From: Stigmatella erecta
GTDB lineage: Bacteria; Myxococcota; Myxococcia; Myxococcales; Myxococcaceae
Direction: 5' to 3'
Length of the DNA stretch: 64,000 nucleotides
Assembly (NCBI RefSeq): GCF_900111745.1
Contig: NZ_FOIJ01000012.1
Coordinates: 62,001-126,000 of the forward strand
Positions 35,170-43,673 of this stretch are shown piece after piece. The number at the start of each line of letters is the position of its first letter. Within the stretch, counting starts at the first letter, position 1. Made by a program: the position numbers and the translations under genes. Under the pieces are notes generated by a model. The model was not told where the DNA came from, searched no databases, and was given only the letters and a program-made list of their open reading frames with translations.

Positions 35170-36651
35170 ATGTCCCCTTCGCCCGCTGTCCGCCTGCCCA
35201 TGGGCCCTCGCCTGCTGCTCCATGGCGGCTCGCTGCTCGTGGGGCTCTTCACCTTCGGCTACGCCCGGCTGGTCTGCACGCACCTCTGCGGCCTGCCCAC
35301 GGCGGAGCTGGCCCGCACGGTGGCGGGGCTGGCGGTGTTCCACATCGCGCTCCGGGAGCTGCTGCTGCACCTGCTCCCCCCGCCCACGGCCAGCGCCTTG
35401 CCAGCCCGCCGGGCGTGGCAACTGTCGGTGCTCGCCTGGGGGGTGACGGGGCTGGTGGCCAGCGTCCTCCACAAGGCGCAGTACCCGGCCTTTCCCCTCT
35501 TCAGCCACGTGAAGTTCGCGGTGGGCTACTGGCTGCTGGGCGGCGCGCTGCTGGGGCAGGTGGAGTACCTCCTCTTCGAGCGCGCGTTTCCCCCGGCCCC
35601 CTCCGCCTCGCGGACGGCCGCGCACCGGGAGCGGATCGGCCGGAGGCTGCTCGAAGGCTACGTCATCTTCACCACCGTGCCGGTGCTGGTGCTGATGCTC
35701 ACGCTGCTGCGCTTCGTCATGGAGTTCCACGGCGAGCCGCACTACCTGGTGGAAGCGGCGGCGCTGGCGCTGGGCTTCACGGGCATCGCGCTGGGCGGGG
35801 CGTTCGCCTACGGGCAGAGCCTGCGCCGGGACACGGAGCGGCTGCTGGAGGCGGTGCGGCGCGTGGGCAGCGGAGACTTCCAGCCGGGCGCCGCCACGAG
35901 CCGCGCGGACGAGCTGTTCCTCGTGGCCGAGGGCATCAACGAGATGGCCGGCGGGCTCCAGCTGCGCGAGCGCATCCGCGAGGCCTTTGGCCGCTTCGTC
36001 TCGCCCCAGGTGGCCACCGAGTTCATCGAGAAGTACGCGCGCCACGGGAAGGCGGCGGTGATGGGGGGCGAGCGGCGGGACGTGGTGGTGCTCTTCAGCG
36101 ACCTGCGCGGCTTCACGAGCCTGTCCGAGTCACTGGCGCCCGAGGTGCTCATCGAGGTGCTCAACGGCTACTTCCAGGAGATGGTGGGCGCCCTCCAGCA
36201 GCACGGGGGCGTGGTGGACAAGTTCATCGGGGACGCGGTGCTGGCCGTGTTCGGGCTGACCGGAGGGGCGGACCACCCAGCGCGGGCGGCCGTGGCGGCG
36301 GGCCTGGAGATGCAGCGGCGCCTGGAGGCCTACAACGCGCGGCTGGCGGGCCGGGGGATTCACCTGCGCGCGGGGGTGGGCATCCACGCGGGCGAGGCCA
36401 TCGCGGGCTACCTCGGGAGCCCGGACCGGATGGAGTTCACGGTCATCGGCCACACCGTCAACATGGCCTCGCGGATTGAAGGCCAGGCGCGCGAGCCCCA
36501 TCCGCCCCTGCTCTTCAGCGAGGAGGTGGCGCGCCGGCTGGGGGATGCCTTCCCGGTGAGGGAGGTGGCCCGCGTGCCGCTCAAGGGCGTGGCCGGGGAG
36601 GTCCGCCTGCTCACGGTGACGGGCGAGGCCGGCACGGTGCAGGCGGCCTGA
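35170..36651 (+). CDS. Membrane-bound class III adenylate/guanylate cyclase
   Basis: The protein is 493 residues. Five to six hydrophobic segments fill residues 10-225 (LLLHGGSLLVGLFTFGY; VIFTTVPVLVLMLTLLRFVM; ALALGFTGIALGGAFAYG), then a HAMP-like stretch (RDTERLLEAVRRVGSGDF...RADELFLVAEGINEMA). The class III cyclase domain has VVLFSDLRGFTSLSE with both metal Asp positions (F-S-D and F-I-G-D), VVDKFIGDAVLAVFG, GVGIHAGEAIAGYLG and FTVIGHTVNMASRIE. It makes a cyclic nucleotide in response to a membrane signal; substrate ATP or GTP is undecided. It diverges from the kinase-truB operon. Confidence 0.93.
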   Translation: MSPSPAVRLPMGPRLLLHGGSLLVGLFTFGYARLVCTHLCGLPTAELARTVAGLAVFHIALRELLLHLLPPPTASALPARRAWQLSVLAWGVTGLVASVLHKAQYPAFPLFSHVKFAVGYWLLGGALLGQVEYLLFERAFPPAPSASRTAAHRERIGRRLLEGYVIFTTVPVLVLMLTLLRFVMEFHGEPHYLVEAAALALGFTGIALGGAFAYGQSLRRDTERLLEAVRRVGSGDFQPGAATSRADELFLVAEGINEMAGGLQLRERIREAFGRFVSPQVATEFIEKYARHGKAAVMGGERRDVVVLFSDLRGFTSLSESLAPEVLIEVLNGYFQEMVGALQQHGGVVDKFIGDAVLAVFGLTGGADHPARAAVAAGLEMQRRLEAYNARLAGRGIHLRAGVGIHAGEAIAGYLGSPDRMEFTVIGHTVNMASRIEGQAREPHPPLLFSEEVARRLGDAFPVREVARVPLKGVAGEVRLLTVTGEAGTVQAA

Positions 36652-36662
36652 GCGGCCTCCCC

Positions 36663-37136
36663 TCACTTCGCGGCGTTGTCCAGGGCCTGCTGGAGCGTGG
36701 CCCCCAGGGCGTTCACCTCGTTCTGGTGCGATTCGAGAATCTCATTCACCGCCAGACAGGACCCGGGCCGAAAGCCCCCGTGGCGGCGCTCGCCCTCGGC
36801 CTCGCAGCACTGGGCCTCCATCGTCACGGTGACGATGTTGCTGCCGGAGGCCGTGGGCGCCACGGTGGTGATGAAGCGGCGCATCAGGGCGCCTTGCTGC
36901 TGGCTGGGCGTCTGGTAGCACGGCTGCGTCTGCTCCCAGCGCGTGCGGAGGATACCCAGGTCCGGCTCGACGCTCTCGGGCGGCTGCCCCGCGGAGACCA
37001 GCGCCCGCACGAGCGTGTCGAGGACGGACTCGGGCCCCGGCGAGGCCTGGAACGTGTAGGGCCGCTGCGGCTGCGTGCAGCCCGCGAGGGCCACGGCGAG
37101 CAGCACACAGAGACGAAGGGGGGATGCGAGCGTCAC
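36663..37136 (-). CDS. Lipoprotein of unknown function
   Basis: The protein is 157 residues. The lipoprotein signal is MTLASPLRLCVLLAVALAGC. The mature part has SVLDTLVRALVSAGQPPESVEPDLGILRTRWEQT, a small alpha/beta domain with a beta-sheet stretch FITTVAPTASGSNIVTVTMEAQCCEAEGE. A similar layout, in which a paired-helix segment is followed by IxTxW, is common in myxobacterial and proteobacterial lipoproteins of the YbaY or BamC-like kind, but no family is certain. Four Cys in the mature part could pair. Confidence 0.65.
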   Translation of the reverse strand: MTLASPLRLCVLLAVALAGCTQPQRPYTFQASPGPESVLDTLVRALVSAGQPPESVEPDLGILRTRWEQTQPCYQTPSQQQGALMRRFITTVAPTASGSNIVTVTMEAQCCEAEGERRHGGFRPGSCLAVNEILESHQNEVNALGATLQQALDNAAK

Positions 37137-37183
37137 GGAACCTCTCCAGCGCTGAAGGAAAACACCTGTGCTACCACGGTGGA

Positions 37184-37807
37184 ATGTACACGCCTCCTCA
37201 TTTCAAAGAGGAGCGCCCGGAGGCGCTCCACGCGTTCATCCGCCAGCACGGCTTCGGCCTGCTGATCAGCCCGGGGCCGCAAGGCCTGGAAGCCACCCAC
37301 GTGCCCTTCCTGCTGGACACGGAAGGCGGGGGCACAGGGCGGCTCCTGGCGCACCTGTCCCGGGCCAACCGGCAATGGCAACACCTGGAGGCGGCGGGCG
37401 AGGTGCTGGCCGTCTTCTCCGGGCCGCACGCCTACATCTCGGCCTCCTGGTACACGGAGCGCACGGATGTGCCCACGTGGAACTACGTGGCGGTGCACGC
37501 CTACGGGCGCGCCCGGCTGGTGGAGCCCGGAAGGGTCCGCCCCATGCTCGCGCAGCTGTCCGGGAAGTACGAGGCCCCCAGCGCCGCGCCCTGGTCCCTC
37601 GGCGAGGTGCCCGAGGCGTCCCTCCAGGCGATGACGAAGGGAATCGTGGGCATCGAAATCGAGCTGACCCGGCTGCAGGGCACACGGAAGCTGAGCCAGA
37701 ACCGCTCGCCCGAGGACCAGCAGCGCGTCATTCAAGAACTGAAGGCCCGGGGCGGCCCGGACGATCTCGCCGTGGCCGCGCTCATGGAACAGGCGCCCTC
37801 TCCATGA
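37184..37807 (+). CDS. PaiB-like FMN-binding protein
   Basis: The protein is 207 residues, the family length. ATG 37184 (MYTPPHFKEERPEAL) is the start. Seen: the N-terminal MYxPxxF signature, FGLLISPGPQGLEATHVPFLLD, GRLLAHLSRANRQW, VFSGPHAYISASWYTERTDVPTWNYVAVHAYGRARLV, and KLSQNRSPEDQQRV near the end. This is the PaiB/FMN-binding split-barrel family described as a negative regulator of sporulation and degradative enzymes in Bacillus; its biochemical role here is unknown. The C-terminal recognisable block RKLSQNR is conserved in the family. Confidence 0.93.
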   Translation: MYTPPHFKEERPEALHAFIRQHGFGLLISPGPQGLEATHVPFLLDTEGGGTGRLLAHLSRANRQWQHLEAAGEVLAVFSGPHAYISASWYTERTDVPTWNYVAVHAYGRARLVEPGRVRPMLAQLSGKYEAPSAAPWSLGEVPEASLQAMTKGIVGIEIELTRLQGTRKLSQNRSPEDQQRVIQELKARGGPDDLAVAALMEQAPSP

Positions 37808-37841
37808 GAGATTGCCGCTTTCGCCACCACGAGGAGCACCG

Positions 37842-38834
37842 ATGACCTTGCTCAAGACCTTTCTTCTCACGGGAGCCCTGCTGAGCACCTCCCCGGCGGC
37901 CGCGCAGGACAGCGCGGCCCCCTCCGCCTTCAAGACCGCGAAGGACATCGCGGCCTGGAAGGAGAAGAACCGGAACTGGAACCGCTGGGGCCCGGAGGAC
38001 CAGCTCGGCGCCGTGAACCTCATCACCACCGCCAAGCGCAAGGAGGCCGTGAAGCTCGTCCGCGACGGTGTCTCCGTGTCCCTCGCGCACCCGCTGGAGA
38101 CCCAGAAGGCCGAGGACAACCCCTCTCCCCTGGGCCACCGCATGCTCTTCACCGGCGAGGCTGCGGACGCGCAGTACAGCGCCGACGGCCTGTCCCTCGA
38201 ATTCCATGGCTTCGCGCACACGCACCTGGATGCGCTCTGCCACGTCTTCGACCAGGGCAAGATGTACAACGGCTACGACCAGAAGCTCGTCACCGCGAGC
38301 GGGTGCGCGAAGCTCGCCGTGAGCGCCTTCAAGGACGGCATCCTCACGCGCGGCGTGCTCATCGACCTCCCCGCGTTCCGGGGCGTGCCCTACCTGGAGC
38401 CGGGAACCGCCATCCACGCGGCGGAGCTGGAGGCCTGGGAGAAGAAGACGAAGGTCCGCGTGTCGAGCGGTGACGCCGTCATCGTCCGCACGGGCCGCTG
38501 GGCCCGCCGCGCCGCCGTGGGGCCCTGGGACTTGACGAAGCAGTCGGCGGGACTGCACGCCTCCACCGCCGATTGGTTCAAGAAGCGCGGTGTCGCCCTC
38601 GTCGCCACGGATGTGGGCCTGGACGTGCTCCCCTCGGGCGTGGAGGGCGATCCGTTCCCCACGCACATCATGCTGATCAACGCCCTGGGCATCTCCATCA
38701 TCGACAACGCCGACCCCGAGGCCCTGAGCCAGGCCGCCGCCGCGCGGAAGCGCTACGACTTCCTCCTCAGCGTCAACCCCCTGCGCGTGGAGCAGGGCAC
38801 CGGCTCGCCCGTCAACCCCATCGCGACCTTCTGA
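37842..38834 (+). CDS. Exported cyclase-family (kynurenine formamidase-like) hydrolase
   Basis: The protein is 330 residues from ATG 37842. The signal peptide is MTLLKTFLLTGALLSTSPAAAQ, so it works outside the cytoplasm. The metal site of the cyclase/KynB family is recognisable: HGFAHTHLDALCHVF (His, His, Asp, His; the usual form H-x-G-T-H-x-D-x-P-x-H). Further, TRGVLIDLPAFRGV, GDAVIVRTGRWARR and LVATDVGLDVLPSG. Members hydrolyse amides or lactones. The native substrate is unclear because there is no tryptophan-pathway neighbour. It follows the PaiB-like gene by 34 bp. Confidence 0.9.
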   Translation: MTLLKTFLLTGALLSTSPAAAQDSAAPSAFKTAKDIAAWKEKNRNWNRWGPEDQLGAVNLITTAKRKEAVKLVRDGVSVSLAHPLETQKAEDNPSPLGHRMLFTGEAADAQYSADGLSLEFHGFAHTHLDALCHVFDQGKMYNGYDQKLVTASGCAKLAVSAFKDGILTRGVLIDLPAFRGVPYLEPGTAIHAAELEAWEKKTKVRVSSGDAVIVRTGRWARRAAVGPWDLTKQSAGLHASTADWFKKRGVALVATDVGLDVLPSGVEGDPFPTHIMLINALGISIIDNADPEALSQAAAARKRYDFLLSVNPLRVEQGTGSPVNPIATF

Positions 38835-38838
38835 GGGG

Positions 38839-39312
38839 CTACTCGGCGCAGGGAAACGCGGTGTCGAGCGTCTTGCTGCCTTTGATGCCGGGGCCCGTCA
38901 GGGTGACCGTCACCTTGACCTGGGAGGCACACGCATAGGGCAGCAGGAAGGGCACCTGGGTGGTGCCGTTCTCGGCCAGGGCATGCAGGGTGCGCGTCTG
39001 GGTAACTTTCCACGCGGCCCTGTCGCCCGCCTCGGAGGACTCCTTCGGGGCGCTGGCCACGAGCTTCAGCTTCAGCGGCGCGTCGCCTTCGTACGTGCCC
39101 TGCACCTTCACGACGATGAAGGCATCCACGTTCATGCCGTAGGGATCCGACGCCTCGTCCATGGCGACGACCGCGCCCTTCTGCCGGTCGTAGACCTGGG
39201 CCTCGACGCTGGCGAGGGCAGGCTTGCCCGCCGAGGGCGCGCTTCCCGCGGAGGAAGCCAGCAAGAGGATGCCGCTCAGCACGAGCGGACGAAGCGGTTG
39301 CCACGAAGCCAT
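38839..39312 (-). CDS. Exported protein of unknown function
   Basis: The protein is 157 residues from ATG 39312, which has GGAG six bases upstream; ATG 39324 is an alternative. The signal peptide is MASWQPLRPLVLSGILLLASSAGSAPSAG. The mature part looks like one immunoglobulin-like beta sandwich: SVEAQVYDRQKGAVVAMDE, FIVVKVQGTYEGDAPLKLKLVASAP, FLLPYACASQVKVTVTLTGPG. Two Cys probably form a disulphide. I do not recognise a family. It converges on the cyclase-family gene with 4 bp between the stops. Confidence 0.7.
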   Translation of the reverse strand: MASWQPLRPLVLSGILLLASSAGSAPSAGKPALASVEAQVYDRQKGAVVAMDEASDPYGMNVDAFIVVKVQGTYEGDAPLKLKLVASAPKESSEAGDRAAWKVTQTRTLHALAENGTTQVPFLLPYACASQVKVTVTLTGPGIKGSKTLDTAFPCAE

Positions 39313-39537
39313 CGGGCTCTCCATGTGCCAGGAATGGACCTGACTGTCACGCAGGGAGACAACGAGAACATTCAGGGCCCGCAAGCCTCGGCCCGCAGGC
39401 CAATCCCATCGCTCACCACTGAACCGATACGGGGGCCATGCCGGAGCGCGGCGTGGAGTCCAGCACACGCTTGGGTGAAAAGATCCAAGTCCACCGCCAG
39501 GAATCAATGGCAGGTACGACGGGGGGAGCGCTTGCAC

Positions 39538-40260
39538 ATGAGAAAGCAGCCCAGCAGGGACGTGATGCAGTGGCGGAGCTTGAAGGAGATGTTGGCCGGA
39601 CTCGAGGGCCCGCCGGACTACGGCTTCGAGCAGTTGGCGCGGGAAGACATTCCTCAACTCACCCAGTTGTTGCGCGCGTGGTACCCGGACATCTGTGTCG
39701 GCACGGAGAGCCGGCACCTGGAGCCCTCCTTCTACGAGCGCGAGGTCTTCCTCCGGGGCGAGGCGTCCGACCGCCCCTTGTTCGCCGTGCTGTCGCGCGC
39801 CCGGGACAGCCGCGACATCATCGGCCTGCTGACCCTCGAGAAGAACGTCCGGGGGCTGCAAATCTCGGCCTCCATGGGCGCGGTGGAGCCCTCGCACCGG
39901 GGGCTGGGCCTGGGCCAGTATGGCCTCACGCTGCTGGAGACCATTGGCCGGAGCATCGGCGCCGAGGTGGCCCTCTATTACTCCACGCTGAAGGCGGCCC
40001 GGGGCCAGCTCAACGCCGAGCGCCGGGGCTTCCAGCTCGTGGGCATCGTGCCCGCCTTCGACATGGACGCCATCGCGCCGGGCACGGTGAAGCGCGTCTA
40101 CGAGGCGCTGTACGCGAAGGTCCTCATCAGTCCGGAGCGGATTCACCTGCCCGACTGGAACGCCCTCATCCCCTCCACCCGGGCCCTCTTCACGCACCTG
40201 TTCGGGCAGCACCCGGCCGATCTCACCTCCCTCGCCGAGAGGAAGCTGCGCCATGGTTGA
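39538..40260 (+). CDS. GNAT-fold N-acyltransferase-like protein
   Basis: The protein is 240 residues from ATG 39538, with GGGGGAG about 9 bases upstream. Acetyl-CoA-binding hallmarks are recognisable: SMGAVEPSHRGLGLGQYGLTLLE (R-G-L-G-L-G in place of R/Q-x-x-G-x-G/A) and ALYYSTLKAARGQLNAERRGFQLVG. It overlaps the next GNAT gene by 8 bp, so the two are made together. The substrate is unknown; tandem GNAT pairs often act on one small molecule or protein. Confidence 0.85.
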   Translation: MRKQPSRDVMQWRSLKEMLAGLEGPPDYGFEQLAREDIPQLTQLLRAWYPDICVGTESRHLEPSFYEREVFLRGEASDRPLFAVLSRARDSRDIIGLLTLEKNVRGLQISASMGAVEPSHRGLGLGQYGLTLLETIGRSIGAEVALYYSTLKAARGQLNAERRGFQLVGIVPAFDMDAIAPGTVKRVYEALYAKVLISPERIHLPDWNALIPSTRALFTHLFGQHPADLTSLAERKLRHG

Positions 40261-41305
40261 GCTCCGCACCTTCGAGGGGGACGCCGGGGAGGCCGCCCGG
40301 TTCCTCACCGGCGTCTGGCAGGCCACCTATGGCCGGCAGATGCCCCTGGCGATGTGGGACGCGCGCTTCCTGGACTGGCTGCTGTTCCGCGGGGGCCAGG
40401 CGGACCGGGGCTACCTCGTCGCGGCCTATGCGGGCCGGAAGCTGGTGGGCACGCTCTTCGCCGAGCCCACGCGCATCCGGCTCGGCCACCGGGAGGTGGA
40501 GGGCAGCTACGGCAGCTGGAACGCCGTGGCCCCGGAGTACCGGGGGCAAGGCATTGGCCAGCGGCTGGCCGCGGAGCTGACCCACCGCCACCGCGAGCGG
40601 GGAGCGCACCTCATGCTGAGCTGCGTGTCCTCCGATACCACGCTGGCCCAGCGGTTCTGGGGAAAGGCGCAGCACATGCGCTTCCTCGACAGCATGGGGC
40701 TGTGGATGCATGTCTTCGAGCCGGCGGCGCTGGCGCGCTGGTCCCTCCACGCCTCCGAGCGGGCCCTCTTCACCCTGGCGAGGCCCTGGCGCCGGCAGGG
40801 CTTCCGCCGCGCGAGCACAGAGGGCATCCGGCCCTACCGGCCTTCGGACCTGCCCCGCTGCATGGCGCTGGTGCAGCGGATGATGGCGCCGGTGAACCTG
40901 GGCTATGCCTACACGCCCGAGCGCCTGGCGGCGCAGCTCCAGTACCGGCACGTGCCGCGCACCTTCGTGCTGGAGGACGGCGGTGAAGTCCAGGGGTTCA
41001 TCAACTACTACACCCTGCGGATGAGGGCCCGGGGTGAGGTGACGGCCGGGGTGGTGGACCTGATGGCGTTCGAGAAGGACCTGCCCACCGCCGAGCAACA
41101 ACGGCTGCTGCAGGTGACCATGCAGGACATGGTGGGGCAAGGCGTGAGCTGCGCCGCGCTGCTGCGGGGCCCCTGCGTCCCCGCGCCCCTGATGTGGCGC
41201 TCGGGATGGCTCCCCTGGCCCGGGGGGGCGAAGGTGACGTGCCTGCTGCCCACCGAGGGCGTCGAGCTGCCCTTCTCCCCTCGCGTGTTCACACACCTGC
41301 GCTGA
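40253..41305 (+). CDS. GNAT-family acyltransferase (two-domain)
   Basis: The protein is 350 residues. The first half has the acetyl-CoA loop: SWNAVAPEYRGQGIGQRLAAEL (R-G-Q-G-I-G). The second half (IRPYRPSDLPRCMALVQRMM through VTAGVVDLMAFE) looks like a degenerate second GNAT domain without the loop. The first gene of the pair ends inside this one (8-bp overlap). The C-terminus (MWRSGWLPWPGGAKVTCLLP) is Trp-rich. The substrate cannot be told. A strong hairpin follows. Confidence 0.83.
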   Translation: MVELRTFEGDAGEAARFLTGVWQATYGRQMPLAMWDARFLDWLLFRGGQADRGYLVAAYAGRKLVGTLFAEPTRIRLGHREVEGSYGSWNAVAPEYRGQGIGQRLAAELTHRHRERGAHLMLSCVSSDTTLAQRFWGKAQHMRFLDSMGLWMHVFEPAALARWSLHASERALFTLARPWRRQGFRRASTEGIRPYRPSDLPRCMALVQRMMAPVNLGYAYTPERLAAQLQYRHVPRTFVLEDGGEVQGFINYYTLRMRARGEVTAGVVDLMAFEKDLPTAEQQRLLQVTMQDMVGQGVSCAALLRGPCVPAPLMWRSGWLPWPGGAKVTCLLPTEGVELPFSPRVFTHLR

Positions 41306-41318
41306 GCCCTACCGGGGG

Positions 41319-41354
41319 CGCGTGGCCTGCGTCTCAAGAACGCAACGCCACGCG
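41319..41354. terminator. Hairpin after the GNAT pair
   Basis: CGCGTGGC and GCCACGCG form a perfect 8-bp outer stem, and TGCGT with ACGCA extends it around a 7-base loop (CTCAAGA). It lies 14 bp after the GNAT stop and 41 bp before the next kinase gene. Confidence 0.75.
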
Positions 41355-41394
41355 ACCCTTGAGGTAAGGTGCCTTTCTCCTACGTGAGGCGCCC

Positions 41395-42795
41395 ATGCAG
41401 CCCCCTCGAACGCCCGAGTTGAACCCCGCCCTCCTCCCGCTGGGCACCGTCATTGGTTCCTGGCGCGTGGTGGCCTGGGCGGGCGGCGGCGTCCATGGTG
41501 CCGTCTACCAGGCGGTGCCGGACCACGATGAGCGCGCCAGTCCCGTGGCGCTCAAGCTCGCCTTGCTGCCCCGGGACCCTCGCTTCGCGCGCGAGGTGGC
41601 GCTGCTCTCCCGCGTGAACCACCCTCACCTTCCGCGGCTGAAAGACTCGGGCACCTGGCAACACCCAGGCGGCACGCTCCACCCGTTTCTGGTCATGGAC
41701 TGGGTGGACGGAGTGCCGCTGTATGACTGGGCCGGGCAACACCGCCCTGCTTCGCGGCAAGTGCTCCGGCTGCTGGCCCAGGTGGCGCGCGCGCTTCAAG
41801 CCCTGCACGCGCAGGGGTGCCTCCACCGTGACGTCAAAGGCGGCAACATCCTGGTCCACCCCTCCGGTGGCAGCGCCCTGCTCGCCGACCTGGGCTCTGG
41901 CCGTGACCCGGACGCCGCGACCCTCACGCCAAGCACCTTGCCCCCCGGCACCCCGGCCTACCGCTCCCCGGAGGCCTGTCTGTTCGAGCTTCAGTTCTTC
42001 CGCGATCCTCAAGCCCGTTACTCCGCGCAACCGGCGGACGACCTCTACGCCCTGGGAGTCACCGCCTACCGGCTCGTCACGGGAGAGTACCCCGAGCTCG
42101 GAGAACCCACCCGGGATGAGCACGGTACCTGGCACTTGGATGGCATTGCCTCGGCCGCGCCGTGTGCCCTCAATTCCCAGGTGGACGCGGGGCTCAATGC
42201 CTTGATTCTTCGCATGCTCGCCAGGAGCCCCGGGCAGCGCGGCACGGCCGCGGAACTGGCCGAGGCGCTGGAGCAAGCGGCTGGCGCTTCAGCGCACTCC
42301 AGCCTCCCGGCAGACGGAGCGCGGGCCCCAACTCAATGGGAATCCCCTTCCCGGCCCTTGCGCCTCGGGCTGGCGATAGCGGCGCTCTGGGCTCTGGGCC
42401 TCTGGCTCTGTGGGGTGATGCCACACGAGCATCCGGAGCATGCCTCTGCCGTGAGGCCTGAAGCAGGCGGGGCCCGGTTGGAGGACGGCGGCACGGCCGG
42501 ACTCGGCGATGAAGCGGTGGCCACCTCCATGGAAAGCTCCCTCGCGCCTTCCGTTCCAGGAGGGAGCCCGGAAGATCCACTTCCCGAGCCCACGCCCGGC
42601 CAAGTGCGGCCCAATGCAAAGGGCCGTTGCCCTCACCCGAAGCAGATTGCCCGCGAGGGCGGGTGCTGGGTCAAAATGGTGCTGAATCGAGACGAATGCG
42701 AGATGCTGAATGGCGTCGTGCTCAAGGGCACATGCTACGTGCCCGTTCCTCATCGCGAACGCCAGCCCACCTCGCAGCCTGCCACCCCACCGTGA
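41395..42795 (+). CDS. Ser/Thr protein kinase with TM helix and Cys-rich tail
   Basis: The protein is 466 residues. The kinase core (15-290): SWRVVAWAGGGVHGAVYQA, VALKLALLP, CLHRDVKGGNILVH, LLADLGSGR (DLG in place of DFG), GTPAYRSPEACLFE, and DDLYALGVTAYRLVTGEYPE. A TM segment follows (RLGLAIAALWALGLWLCGVM, near 330). The outer tail ends in GRCPHPKQIAREGGCWVKM, DECEMLNGVVLKGTCYVPVP, a four-Cys module common in myxobacterial kinases. The same tail occurs as a relic at 47326-47432. Kinase activity is likely despite DLG. Confidence 0.92.
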   Translation: MQPPRTPELNPALLPLGTVIGSWRVVAWAGGGVHGAVYQAVPDHDERASPVALKLALLPRDPRFAREVALLSRVNHPHLPRLKDSGTWQHPGGTLHPFLVMDWVDGVPLYDWAGQHRPASRQVLRLLAQVARALQALHAQGCLHRDVKGGNILVHPSGGSALLADLGSGRDPDAATLTPSTLPPGTPAYRSPEACLFELQFFRDPQARYSAQPADDLYALGVTAYRLVTGEYPELGEPTRDEHGTWHLDGIASAAPCALNSQVDAGLNALILRMLARSPGQRGTAAELAEALEQAAGASAHSSLPADGARAPTQWESPSRPLRLGLAIAALWALGLWLCGVMPHEHPEHASAVRPEAGGARLEDGGTAGLGDEAVATSMESSLAPSVPGGSPEDPLPEPTPGQVRPNAKGRCPHPKQIAREGGCWVKMVLNRDECEMLNGVVLKGTCYVPVPHRERQPTSQPATPP

Positions 42796-42823
42796 GCGCC
42801 AGCCGTTCTGGTATTTTGTGAGG

Positions 42824-43633
42824 ATGGGCACAACCAAGATTGTCCTGGTCACAGGAGCTTCGTCCGGTATCGGTCTGGCGTGCGCGAAGCTGCTGAGTGA
42901 GCGCGGCCATACGGTCTATGGAACGAGCCGCAAGCCCTCGCCGGCCTCGCTGGGCTTCCGGATGCTGGAGCTGGACGTCACCCAGGACGCATCAGTCCAG
43001 GCGGCGGTGGCCACCGTGCTCGCGGAACAGGGACACCTCGACGTGGTGGTGAACAACGCGGGCTACGCGCTGGCGGGCCCCATCGAGGAGACGTCGCTGA
43101 AAGAGGCCCAGGGCCAGTTCGACACCAACTTCTTCGGCGTGCTGCGTGTGTGCCAGGCGGTCCTGCCCTCCATGCGGACGCGGCGCTCGGGGCTCATCAT
43201 CAACGTGAGCTCTCTGGGTGGAGTGGCGGGCCTGCCCTTCCAGGGGCTCTACAGCGCCAGCAAGTTCGCCCTGGAGGGGCTGACGGAGAGCCTCCGCCTG
43301 GAAGTCGCTTCCTTTGGCATCCAGGTCACCTCGCTCCAGCCGGGAGACGTCCACACGCCCATCACCCAGAACCGTGTGCGGACCCAGGGAGGGGGCCCAG
43401 GGTCTCCCTACCGAAGTGCGTTTGAAACAGTGCTGCGCATCATCGAGAAAGAGGAACGGGACGGAGTTCCTGCCCAGCGCGTGGCCACACAGGTGCTGAG
43501 GTTGATGGAGCGCAAGCAGACCGGCGTCCGCTCCACGGTGGGCCACCTGTCACAGCGGATCATCACCGCCGCCAAGGCCTTCCTTCCCTCCTGGCTCTTC
43601 GAGCGGCTGCTCAAGTCTTATTACGGCTTGTAA
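42824..43633 (+). CDS. Short-chain dehydrogenase/reductase
   Basis: The protein is 269 residues from ATG 42824 (MGTTKIVLVTGASSGIG). Classical SDR motifs: TGASSGIG (NAD(P) loop), VVVNNAGYALAG (N-A-G), INVSSLGGVAGLP with catalytic Ser, and YSASKFALEGL (Y-x-x-x-K). After the Rossmann part, VASFGIQVTSLQPGDVHTPI. The substrate is unknown. The C-terminal SYYGL end is typical of several SDRs. It follows the kinase gene by 28 bp and could be in the same transcript. Confidence 0.92.
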   Translation: MGTTKIVLVTGASSGIGLACAKLLSERGHTVYGTSRKPSPASLGFRMLELDVTQDASVQAAVATVLAEQGHLDVVVNNAGYALAGPIEETSLKEAQGQFDTNFFGVLRVCQAVLPSMRTRRSGLIINVSSLGGVAGLPFQGLYSASKFALEGLTESLRLEVASFGIQVTSLQPGDVHTPITQNRVRTQGGGPGSPYRSAFETVLRIIEKEERDGVPAQRVATQVLRLMERKQTGVRSTVGHLSQRIITAAKAFLPSWLFERLLKSYYGL

Positions 43634-43673
43634 GACTCTGACCACGGCCTCAAGCCAACTCCCTCACAAAACA

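Noticed and set aside
38983-39537. Upstream extension of the first GNAT frame
   Set aside because: It runs antisense through the exported-protein gene and lacks protein character; ATG 39538 has a strong ribosome site.
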